NCBI GenBank assembly: GCA_021740385.1
Contig: JAIOZY010000007.1
Coordinates: 80,676-144,675 of the forward strand
Source: Prolixibacteraceae bacterium
Lineage (GTDB): Bacteria; Bacteroidota; Bacteroidia; Bacteroidales; Prolixibacteraceae
Direction: 5' to 3'
DNA length: 64,000 nucleotides
Part shown: in pieces, positions 38,507 to 45,937 of the stretch
How the letters are laid out: each line of letters begins with the position of its first letter
How positions within the stretch are numbered: position 1 is the stretch's first letter
Position numbers and translations under genes: made by a program
The notes under the pieces: generated by a model
Seen by the model: the letters and a program-made list of their open reading frames with translations, nothing else
What the model was told of the DNA's origin: nothing
The model's database searches: none

Positions 38507-39547
38507 TTATATAGATATTAATGGAATAGATACCCTGAAAAAGAGATCATTTTTAGTTATGGTTAACCCTTTACCGGTTAAAAACCTGTACCGTTCGTTC
38601 AGGTTTTGTAGCCCAATATTATTGCTTCCCGAAACCGATGCTTTGGGTTGGAGGTTATTCTCAACAAACAGTTCGTTTTCGTCATTTTGGGCGACAACAA
38701 TTTTAAGGGGTTTGTCGTGAGATATTATGTTGTGTTTCACAGCGTTTTCAATCATCATTTGTACCGACATGGCGATTACATTCCCGGGGATGTCCTGCTT
38801 TAGGTAAAATTCGACATCGAAATTATCGCCGAACCTTATTTTTTGAAGGTAGATGTAACGTTGCAAAAAATCGATTTCATCTTTAAGCGCAACAATTTCC
38901 TTGTCTTTAAAACGTAAAACATCGCGGTAAAAAATCGATAGTTCACGGGTAAAGGTCTTAGCCTTTTCTTTGTCAACATCGATAAGCGAACCCAATACAT
39001 TAAGGCTGTTGAAAAGGAAGTGCGGGTTAACCTGGTTCTGCATTACCTGGTATTGCAACTCAATGGCTTCCTGCTTTAACCGCTCGCCCTGTATGGCCTC
39101 TTCGCGGTATTCGTGAAAAAACGATCGTGCATAAATTATTGACGTGACAATAATCAATACAATGTATTCGCCAATAATGATGAACCAACCGTATGAAAGA
39201 AACTCGTTAACCGTTTGTTTTTCAATTAAAATAAACCAGAGCCAATTGATGAAAATAATGACAATTGTTGAATAACTGAGGTGTATGGCAATGGCAATCA
39301 GTACACTTTTAACTGGCCGGTGTACCCATGAAATGTACTTTCTTTCGACAAAATGGAAAAAGAATCCGTTAGAAAAAAGTGCCAGCCCGAGGCTAACCGA
39401 ATAGCCTGCATTCCACAGATAACGTTCAAAGGGGATTTTCCAGGTTTGGGCCCCAATGAGCAAAAAAAGCGTTCCAATGAAAATTGAAATAGCGGATGCA
39501 ATCAGTATCCTTTTTATAAATCCGTATTTTTTATAGTTAATTCGCAT
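38507..39547 (-). CDS. LytS-type membrane sensor histidine kinase (His_kinase family)
   Basis: A 346-residue protein with four N-terminal membrane segments (about 10-145), a short coiled linker, then the His_kinase domain. The phosphorylated His lies in QVNPHFLFNSLNVLGSLI, and the ATPase part includes PGNVIAMSVQMMIENAVKHN and SGSNNIGLQNLNERYRFL. It has no large extracellular sensor, so the signal is probably sensed in or at the membrane. It pairs with the adjacent LytTR regulator. Confidence 0.95.
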   Translation of the reverse strand: MRINYKKYGFIKRILIASAISIFIGTLFLLIGAQTWKIPFERYLWNAGYSVSLGLALFSNGFFFHFVERKYISWVHRPVKSVLIAIAIHLSYSTIVIIFINWLWFILIEKQTVNEFLSYGWFIIIGEYIVLIIVTSIIYARSFFHEYREEAIQGERLKQEAIELQYQVMQNQVNPHFLFNSLNVLGSLIDVDKEKAKTFTRELSIFYRDVLRFKDKEIVALKDEIDFLQRYIYLQKIRFGDNFDVEFYLKQDIPGNVIAMSVQMMIENAVKHNIISHDKPLKIVVAQNDENELFVENNLQPKASVSGSNNIGLQNLNERYRFLTGKGLTITKNDLFFRVSIPLISI

Positions 39548-39617
39548 TGAAATATAATTTGATAAAAATAGCGAACGGTAAAATCATAAAAAAGAGTGGG
39601 GACATTTTTTTTAGTTA

Positions 39618-39746
39618 TTACTGCTTTATCAGCATTGTATTGTGATACATTTTTTGAATGTTTTTGGCCATGGCTTCTTCATACCCAATTGTGAATGCCG
39701 ATATTGAAAATACCAGTAACGTAATAAATAAGATAAAATGTTTCAT
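39618..39746 (-). CDS. 42-residue exported peptide or gene remnant
   Basis: The ATG at 39746 opens a frame of 42 codons: a signal-peptide-like start (MKHFILFITLLVFSISAF), then GYEEAMAKNIQKMYHNT and a stop codon. The part after the signal looks like the beginning of a helical, TPR-type exported protein, so it may be the remaining 5' end of a truncated gene. It could also be a genuine small protein. Confidence 0.35.
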   Translation of the reverse strand: MKHFILFITLLVFSISAFTIGYEEAMAKNIQKMYHNTMLIKQ

Positions 39747-39848
39747 CACTTTTATGTTTTAAATTAAATTATCACATCAAAAATCGGCGAAAAGGTGAGT
39801 TTGTGAAAGAATTGTTGACCGGAATGTCGGAATAAGGGGATAAACTGT

Positions 39849-39881
39849 AAAAAAAAAGGCAACCGGTAAGTTCCGGTTGCC
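39849..39881 (-). terminator. Rho-independent terminator downstream of the small carboxypeptidase-regulatory-like gene
   Basis: GGCAACCGG (39858-39866) pairs with CCGGTTGCC (39873-39881) with loop TAAGTT; the A run at its left is the T tail on the minus strand. Confidence 0.88.
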
Positions 39882-39930
39882 CTTCAAAGCTTTGTTCATG
39901 CATAAATTTGCTTGAGATGGTGATATATTC

Positions 39931-40326
39931 CTAAATCGTACTTGCGAGATCGGGATTTTCTGGCGACTCCGGTTCGTTCGGTTCAAAATTCTTCAATATC
40001 CATTGTGCAGGTTTATTGCCATGAATTTTCGGGGTTAAGATGATTTCATAGAAAACATCGGCATCTAAATCAAGGGTTGTGTCATCGGTATTATAACCCT
40101 TCATGTTCACTACAACTTCGTGCTTGCCCGGTGTAATGAACAGGAAAAATTCACCCGAATAATTGGTAATAGTTCCGGTTTCAATGTTTTTGACAAAAAT
40201 ATCAACCCCTTCGATAACATTGCCGGTTTGTGCATCCCTTACAATTCCGTTAAATGCTATGTAGTCGCCCGAAAAGGCGAATGAAGAAAGTAATAATGCA
40301 ATAATGAATAAAGTTTGTCTTTTCAT
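39931..40326 (-). CDS. Exported carboxypeptidase-regulatory-like (CarboxypepD_reg) protein
   Basis: A 131-residue protein with signal peptide 1-19, followed by the CarboxypepD_reg beta-sandwich: FNGIVRDAQTGNVIEGVDIFVKN, TITNYSGEFFLFITPGKHEVVVNMKGYNT. Unlike TonB-dependent receptors, which carry this domain at the N-terminus, it stops after a short Pro/Glu-rich tail, so it is a single-domain envelope protein. Function is unknown. Its terminator lies 50 nt downstream. Confidence 0.85.
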   Translation of the reverse strand: MKRQTLFIIALLLSSFAFSGDYIAFNGIVRDAQTGNVIEGVDIFVKNIETGTITNYSGEFFLFITPGKHEVVVNMKGYNTDDTTLDLDADVFYEIILTPKIHGNKPAQWILKNFEPNEPESPENPDLASTI

Positions 40327-40498
40327 GGCTGTAACCTCTGTTAATTTATATTTTATGAATCATGGCTATCTTAATGACAAGTTTTCAAACCAAAAGGTTG
40401 CTTATATTTCAAATTTTTTTGAAAAAGTTTCCTTTTATGTTTTTGTTTATCATAGAACTTTTATGTGTTTAACTCTAGTACAATCAGTTTTAACATAA
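40327..40498. other. AT-rich spacer without recognised features
   Basis: 172 bp upstream of the carboxypeptidase-regulatory-like gene start. It presumably holds that gene's promoter on the minus strand, but no convincing element was found. Confidence 0.3.
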
Positions 40499-40702
40499 CC
40501 CTACCTTGGATGTGGAAAAAAATATATAGTTAACAATTTTTTAAAGTATGAAGTATCACGAATATTAAAAGACGATGGAATATTGATATTTGATGATGGT
40601 CACCAATCGAGGAGCAAAACCAAAGAGAAAGTTGCGATATGGGGCTGTTTTCGGATTGTTGAGGAGACAAAGGATCATCTAAAACTTAAACCGGTATTTT
40701 AA
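40499..40702 (+). pseudogene. Remnant of a class I SAM-dependent methyltransferase (C-terminal piece)
   Basis: Downstream of an in-frame stop codon, the plus-strand frame reads YEVSRILKDDGILIFDDGHQ followed by SRSKTKEKVA and VEETKDHLKLKP, ending at 40702. This is the typical end of a methyltransferase domain (the xxRvLKpgGxLiiDDGH strand/loop). No start codon or SAM-binding motif I survives in full, although an LGCG string lies just upstream. The last 24 bp overlap the 3' end of the DUF2490 gene on the opposite strand. Confidence 0.6.
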
Positions 40703-41353
40703 ACCAAGTGTGTGCGAATCGGTGGGATAAGCAATATTAAACTCGTTTTCGAAGCGATAAAAAAAGGTAAATGTCGATGCCCAGTCCATATCATAATCAA
40801 TTCCGGCTTCAATTCGGTACTGGTTAATGATAGTACCCCGCGCGTCATTTAAATGGATGAAAAATTCATAACCGGCAAAGGGGACGAGGGGCAAGCCAAA
40901 CCAGTTGTATTCAATTTCGAAACTGTGGCGGTTAACCAGTTTATTGCCTGCAATATAAAACGGATTGGAGAGGTCGTCGGAGCCGTATTGTAAAATTGTT
41001 TTGTATTTAAATTCAAAATCATCGAATTCGTATTTGAGCCGGGCATTGACTGATATGCGTTGTTCGAAACGCCGTTCGCGTTTTATGTTTTGGTCGTATT
41101 CAATCCGGTATTGGGCACCAACATCGAAAAAATCGGTCACTTCGTAAGAAACCGAAGGTTCGATAAGGGCTTTGTCGAAAGTGGTTAAAACGTTATCGAA
41201 GCGGTGTTCGTATTCAATGCCGGCCGTAAAATTGCCGAATTCTTTTTCTATGCCTGCACCAAACCGGGCCCTAAAGTCGGTCCTTTGGGCTGTTGCCGTT
41301 TTTAGAACCCCTAATATAATAATAGTGATGATGAGCGATAAACGTTTAATCAT
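40679..41353 (-). CDS. DUF2490 outer-membrane beta-barrel-like protein
   Basis: A 224-residue protein starting at the ATG at 41353, ahead of a signal peptide ending near TATAQ; the longer in-frame start adds 22 residues read from the DUF4956 tail. Alternating strands such as FGNFTAGIEYEHRFDN, FDVGAQYRIEYDQN and a final LGLKYRFKF fit DUF2490, probably an outer-membrane barrel. It overlaps the DUF4956 gene by 8 bp and is the last gene of the VTC/DUF4956 operon. Confidence 0.85.
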   Translation of the reverse strand: MIKRLSLIITIIILGVLKTATAQRTDFRARFGAGIEKEFGNFTAGIEYEHRFDNVLTTFDKALIEPSVSYEVTDFFDVGAQYRIEYDQNIKRERRFEQRISVNARLKYEFDDFEFKYKTILQYGSDDLSNPFYIAGNKLVNRHSFEIEYNWFGLPLVPFAGYEFFIHLNDARGTIINQYRIEAGIDYDMDWASTFTFFYRFENEFNIAYPTDSHTLGLKYRFKF

Positions 41354-42011
41354 CGTCGTCATCGTTCGAATTGGATCCATAGTTGTCATCGGCCAGGTTT
41401 TCAGCATTTTCGCTTTCATAATAATAAATGTTTATTCGTGCTGTATCCCTTAGGAAATCAATTTTTCCGACTTCAACCCTGTTTATTATTAACCCGGTGC
41501 GCATTTCAAGGTCTTCGATTAGCTCCCGCCTGTTTTCGGGCTTAATAAGCTCAATCTTTTCATAAGTGATTGATTTTGTTGATTCGTGTTTTAACAGCAA
41601 CAGTTTTTCCAGTATGAAGGTAATTAATACCAGCAAAAGGTTGGTGGTAATCAATTCGGCATAACTTACTTTTTTATTAGCCAGCGCATTAATAACTGAT
41701 ATGCCAATAACCAAAAAAAGGTAAGTCATTTCTTTAATGGGTATTTGCCGGGTACGGTAGCGTATTATTCCAAAAATGGCAAACAGTCCAAGTGCAAATC
41801 CCAATTCAAGTTTTACGTTTTCGAGCAGGAAACAAAGAAGGAAAACAGTTGAAGAGATTAAAATATATGTAAACAGGTAATCTTTTCTTTTCCTTATTGG
41901 ATAATAAATAAACCTTATAGAGATAAAGATGATTAAAAAATTAAAGAGAAAACGGAAAATCAATTCTCCGAAATCTTCAACGTCAATTAAATCGATATTA
42001 AATAGTTCCAT
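41346..42011 (-). CDS. DUF4956 membrane protein
   Basis: A 221-residue protein with four or five membrane helices in the first ~140 residues, including GFALGLFAIFGIIRYRTRQIPIKEMTYLFLVIGISVINAL, the hallmark of DUF4956. A soluble domain with LEMRTGLIINRVEVGKIDFLRDTARINIYY and a poly-Asp end follow. DUF4956 proteins are regularly encoded next to VTC-type polyphosphate polymerase-domain proteins, as here. The activity is unknown. It lies 14 nt after the VTC gene and overlaps the DUF2490 gene. Confidence 0.93.
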   Translation of the reverse strand: MELFNIDLIDVEDFGELIFRFLFNFLIIFISIRFIYYPIRKRKDYLFTYILISSTVFLLCFLLENVKLELGFALGLFAIFGIIRYRTRQIPIKEMTYLFLVIGISVINALANKKVSYAELITTNLLLVLITFILEKLLLLKHESTKSITYEKIELIKPENRRELIEDLEMRTGLIINRVEVGKIDFLRDTARINIYYYESENAENLADDNYGSNSNDDDDD

Positions 42012-42025
42012 TTTATGTTTTTTAA

Positions 42026-42793
42026 TTAAGACGTTGTTTTAATGTAGCGCCTTATTTTGTTCTTAAATAAGTTCGATTTTATTTCGGGGTTAAGCATAGC
42101 AAGTCCCATGCAATATTTGCTGAACCCTGATTTGTAGATGTTTAATTTGGCCAGTGCTTTAATAAAGGGTGAATTTTTTTGGTACTTGTTCCGTTTTATT
42201 TCAGCAATGCATAACTTTTTGGTTGAGGCTTCGGTTTTGTATTTTAAATCGGTAAACTTAATATCATAATCGAGGGTAATGCGTTCACTGAAATCTTTGT
42301 TTACCAGTGTGAGGCGTATAAACCGGTTGCCAAGTTTTGGTTTTAAAACCTTATGGTTATAAGGGCTGAACCTGCGTATAAACGAGCTGCTCCCATTGGT
42401 GTTTAAATGGGTGCCTTCTTCGTGTTTTTTGATACGGTTTTTTATGGTTTCACCGCGGTTGTTTTTTTGCTTAACTTCAAGAAATTCAACGTTGGTGTTG
42501 ACATATTTTCGTATTCGTATTTTGTGCCGGTTCAGTTTGCCGTTATGATGAATGGTGTACATTTGGTAATCGTTGGTGTCGAAATAGGTTGTTTCGTATA
42601 CCTGTTGCCGTATTCCGTCAACATCAACGATAAAATAATAAGGCATAACCAGCTCAAGAAGCACAGGCAGTTTGTTTATGTCGAAAATAAATTTTGTGTC
42701 CATGCGCTTCATTAAGCGAACGCCGTCCATATCGTCGAGCGTAATGGAAGAAAACCCTTCAATAATATTTTTCAGGTTAGTCCCGAAGTTCAT
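42026..42793 (-). CDS. VTC-domain (polyphosphate polymerase-like) protein
   Basis: A 255-residue cytosolic protein with the VTC/CYTH-like tunnel fold: LMKRMDTKFIFDINKLP, YETTYFDTNDYQMYTIHHNG, HKIRIRKYVNTNVEFLEVKQK and ERITLDYDIKF. The basic residues (RMDTK, HKIRIRKY, KQK) and acidic residues (FLEVK, ITLDYD, IAEIK) match the ATP/polyphosphate-binding pattern of yeast Vtc4. Polyphosphate synthesis or binding is inferred. It overlaps the upstream gene by 17 bp. Confidence 0.92.
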   Translation of the reverse strand: MNFGTNLKNIIEGFSSITLDDMDGVRLMKRMDTKFIFDINKLPVLLELVMPYYFIVDVDGIRQQVYETTYFDTNDYQMYTIHHNGKLNRHKIRIRKYVNTNVEFLEVKQKNNRGETIKNRIKKHEEGTHLNTNGSSSFIRRFSPYNHKVLKPKLGNRFIRLTLVNKDFSERITLDYDIKFTDLKYKTEASTKKLCIAEIKRNKYQKNSPFIKALAKLNIYKSGFSKYCMGLAMLNPEIKSNLFKNKIRRYIKTTS

Positions 42794-43190
42794 ATTTATA
42801 AAATTTCTTCTTATACAACCTGTTTTTTGAATCGTAATATAATTTACTGGTTTTTAGGCCATTCTCGTATGTGTATTCGTATCTTTCTTCCTGGTTGCCT
42901 TTTTCATCTAAAATGGTTTCTTCTACAAGGTTACCCAGAGAATCGTATTTGTATTTCATCCAAACATCAATTTTCTCCCCCTCGTTTTTATACTCTTTAA
43001 CTTCGATAAGCTCCCCAAGAAAATTGTAAAATTCTTCTTTTTCGAGGAAGGGGGTTTTGTCGCCATCTTCGATGTTTTGTTCGTAGTTACGTTTAACCTC
43101 AATGCCGTACTTTATTACTTCCTTTTTGTCCTGGCTAAATGCATACAAGCCAACACTGGCAAAGAAAATTAAAATTAGTAAATGTTTCAT
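42777..43190 (-). CDS. Exported protein with short Tyr/Glu-rich repeats
   Basis: A 137-residue protein with signal peptide 1-20. The body has repeat-like strands (YNFLGELIEVKEYKNEGEKIDV, YDSLGNLVEETILDEKGNQEERYEYTYENG) that resemble the DUF/RHS-like repeats which read Y-D-x-x-G-x-L. Function is unknown. It overlaps the VTC gene by 17 bp, so it belongs to that operon. Confidence 0.8.
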   Translation of the reverse strand: MKHLLILIFFASVGLYAFSQDKKEVIKYGIEVKRNYEQNIEDGDKTPFLEKEEFYNFLGELIEVKEYKNEGEKIDVWMKYKYDSLGNLVEETILDEKGNQEERYEYTYENGLKTSKLYYDSKNRLYKKKFYKYELRD

Positions 43191-43214
43191 ATTTATTCGA
43201 TTGATTGATTTTAC

Positions 43215-43958
43215 TTAAAGCTTGTCAATATAAAAAATTTCATCAAATACAAAATGCTGATTGTGCCCGGCAATGTCAACGGTTGTGTCAATGACAAAAT
43301 AATCGGTGTTTTCGGCAATGTCGCGCGAATACATAAAAATGCGGTAAGTTCCTTTAATCAGGTTTGGAAAAACAAATGTGCCGTCATCCTGGGTGCGAAT
43401 ACGTTCATCGTAAAAATGATGGTTGCCATAAGTGAGGTAAATTTCCTGTTCTTTTGCGGGTACGTTGTATTTGAAGGTTTTATCCTTATCGGAGTAGTTT
43501 GTGACAAATACCCGGCCGGTAATCGATGATGTGCCCTCGTCCCACTTAAGGCTTTTATACGTTACCAGATCGTTCAGTACCAGTGTCTCATTTTTTTCAA
43601 GGGTAATTTCCCTAATAATTTCGACATCGTCGGGGGCCTGGCAGGTAGTGTCTTCCGAATAGTAATACAAGGTATAATTCCCCGGCCACAGGTAGTTGAA
43701 TTCGAAATTACCGGTGTAACTGGTTGTTACATCTTCGCCAATGACTGTTTCTTCACCAAAAAGCAAAAAAACATCTTCATCTTTTGCCGGGATGGAATCA
43801 TATTGCAGCAACGAAAAATCATCATTGTAATAATTGACCCAAATATTACCTTTAATGTGGCAGTTGCCACCAATGCCTTCGGGTTGTGTGCATGAATATT
43901 GCATAAGTAATCCAAGCGTAACGCCTGAAATAATTGCTATAAATTTAACCGGTTTCAT
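43215..43958 (-). CDS. Lipoprotein with two carboxypeptidase-regulatory-like domains
   Basis: A 247-residue protein starting at the ATG at 43958; the in-frame start at 44003 adds 15 residues before the signal. The lipobox is LMQYSC (about Cys23). Two beta-sandwich units follow: IKGNIWVNYYNDDFS ... YTGNFEFNYLWPGNYTLYYYSED and ITGRVFVTNYSDKD ... DDGTFVFPNLIKGTYRIFMYSRD. Both end in the G-x-Y-x-L/I-x-x-YS pattern of CarboxypepD_reg folds. It is the first gene of the VTC/DUF4956 operon. Function is unknown. Confidence 0.82.
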   Translation of the reverse strand: MKPVKFIAIISGVTLGLLMQYSCTQPEGIGGNCHIKGNIWVNYYNDDFSLLQYDSIPAKDEDVFLLFGEETVIGEDVTTSYTGNFEFNYLWPGNYTLYYYSEDTTCQAPDDVEIIREITLEKNETLVLNDLVTYKSLKWDEGTSSITGRVFVTNYSDKDKTFKYNVPAKEQEIYLTYGNHHFYDERIRTQDDGTFVFPNLIKGTYRIFMYSRDIAENTDYFVIDTTVDIAGHNQHFVFDEIFYIDKL

Positions 43959-44278
43959 ATTTAAGTTTTGTTTATCGACGCTTAACCCATAAAATTCCCC
44001 CATTCTGTCAATACATTATATTAATAAATTGATACGTGTATGTTTGACAGAATGCCGAAATTAATGTTAATTTTTGAAATGTAATTGCAGAAAGTCAATA
44101 TTTTCAATTTCCAAACAAATATCACTGAAATCTGCCCATATTTTGTAGAGTGATACGAAGGGATTTGGTTTAATTGTGTGAAAGAAACTGAATTTTGTGA
44201 ATAATAACAGATATGATGCAATTTCTGTTTTTATGCTGCTGTTTTTTTTATCTTTGAAGGTGGTAAAATTGTATAGTT

Positions 44279-45379
44279 ATGGCTAGAATAAATGTATTAT
44301 TAGTGCTGGTATTTTTATTTATGATAACAAAGGCACCTGCACAGTTGCCAAGTAGTGTAATTCCGCCATTTAACCAGGAAACAGCATCGAAGTTTTCTTC
44401 CCTGGCTTTTTCCTGTATTGGGACCGAATTTCCCAACAAAATATCACATTTGTTAAACAGTTCGGAAGATGTGGCACCGCCCAGCGAGTTACACCCGGCA
44501 TTTTACGGTTGCCTCGACTGGCATTCATCGGTTCATGGGCATTGGTTGCTTGTAAAAACGGTGCAGATGTTTCCCGATTTGCCTCAGCGTGAAGAAATCG
44601 TTGCTTTTTTAAACAAGAATCTAACCCCTGAAAAAATGGAGGTTGAAGCCAACTATTTCAAAGCCGAAAACCGTACAAGTTACGAGCGCCCTTATGGTTG
44701 GGCATGGTTGCTTAAACTGGCTTCGGAACTGGCAAATACCGATGACCCTGACGAACAAAAATGGTTTGAAGCGCTTCAGCCATTAACCGAGGTAATAAAG
44801 AGTAATTATTACAGTTATCTGCCGGGGCTGTATTATCCGATACGGCGTGGCGTTCATGAAAATACAGCGTTTGGCATTGCGCTAGCCCTTGATTATGCGA
44901 AAGCAGTTGGCGATAAAACCTTTGAATCGTTTTTAAAGGAACGGGCACGTTTTTATTTTTTAAACGATACCAATATCCCGGCGATTTGGGAACCCGAAGG
45001 CGATGATTTTTTATCTCCTTCACTTGTTGAGGCCGACCTGATGCGCAGGGTGCTAACCCGCGAGGAGTTTATACATTGGTTTAAAAACTTTATGCCCGAA
45101 ATTCCTTTCTCATTAACACATCCGGCTGTGGTGGCCAAGCGGGACGATCCCAAAGGTGTTCACCTCGATGGCCTCAATTTGAGCCGGGCCTGGTGTATGT
45201 TCGAACTGGCCAAAGTATTGCCCGACGATTCGAAGTTGCACAGCGACTTGTGGCAGGCCGGTTACCGGCATGCAGCCGAGGCATTGCCCAATGTGTTGTC
45301 GGATAATTATATGGGCACACACTGGCTGGCTACATTTGCTGTTTATATGTATTTGTCGCTCGCCGATGTTCAGCAATAA
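44279..45379 (+). CDS. DUF2891 family exported protein
   Basis: A 366-residue protein with a signal peptide about 1-22 (MARINVLLVLVFLFMITKAPAQ). DUF2891 markers are SSLAFSCIGTEFPNKISH, LHPAFYGCLDWHSSVHGHWLL, RPYGWAWLLKLASEL, GVHENTAFGIALALDYA and SPSLVEADLMRRVL. The conserved WH/GHW and E residues suggest an alpha/alpha-toroid enzyme, but no activity is established. TATCTTTG at 44249-44256 fits a -7 box 23 nt upstream. Confidence 0.92.
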   Translation: MARINVLLVLVFLFMITKAPAQLPSSVIPPFNQETASKFSSLAFSCIGTEFPNKISHLLNSSEDVAPPSELHPAFYGCLDWHSSVHGHWLLVKTVQMFPDLPQREEIVAFLNKNLTPEKMEVEANYFKAENRTSYERPYGWAWLLKLASELANTDDPDEQKWFEALQPLTEVIKSNYYSYLPGLYYPIRRGVHENTAFGIALALDYAKAVGDKTFESFLKERARFYFLNDTNIPAIWEPEGDDFLSPSLVEADLMRRVLTREEFIHWFKNFMPEIPFSLTHPAVVAKRDDPKGVHLDGLNLSRAWCMFELAKVLPDDSKLHSDLWQAGYRHAAEALPNVLSDNYMGTHWLATFAVYMYLSLADVQQ

Positions 45380-45410
45380 TACTTTTTTCGAATTAATTTA
45401 GCAGGCATAA

Positions 45411-45875
45411 ATGGCCAAAGAGATTGAACGAAAATTCCTGGTTGATATTGATAAGTGGGGGAAACGGGGTGACGTGTCTCACATTATGCAAGGGTATATC
45501 TTTATTCATCCCCAAAAAGTTATACGGATACGGATTGATGGCAAAAAAGCATTTTTGACCATAAAGGGCAACCTGGTGGGGATTACACGTGATGAGTACG
45601 AGTACCCGATACCGTATAACGATGCTTGCCAACTGTTAAAATTGTGCGAAGGTGATATTGTGGAAAAAAACCGTTATGTGCTGGAATATGCAGGGAAAAA
45701 ATGGGAAATTGATGCGTTTTTTGGTCCCAATGAAGGGCTGGTAATTGCCGAAGTTGAGTTGGAAAGGTGTGACGAAAAAATTGAGTTGCCCAACTGGGTG
45801 ACAGTTGAAGTCAGCCAGGATAACAGGTACTACAATTTTAATCTGAGCCGTCATCCTTTTTCACAATGGCAATAA
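45411..45875 (+). CDS. CYTH-domain protein (triphosphate tunnel metalloenzyme-like)
   Basis: A 154-residue protein with the ExExK signature (KEIERKFLV) at the N-terminus, basic tunnel residues in VIRIRIDGKKAFLTIKG and RDEYEYPIPY, and acidic residues in WEIDAFFG and VIAEVELE. Proteins of this length are commonly tripolyphosphatases acting on PPPi; the substrate is inferred. It lies 31 nt after the DUF2891 gene. Confidence 0.93.
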   Translation: MAKEIERKFLVDIDKWGKRGDVSHIMQGYIFIHPQKVIRIRIDGKKAFLTIKGNLVGITRDEYEYPIPYNDACQLLKLCEGDIVEKNRYVLEYAGKKWEIDAFFGPNEGLVIAEVELERCDEKIELPNWVTVEVSQDNRYYNFNLSRHPFSQWQ

Positions 45876-45937
45876 AAAGCGGGGAGTTTAGTTTTATTTA
45901 GGAGAATTTTTATCGTTAGATTAGTTTTTAGGGTTCG

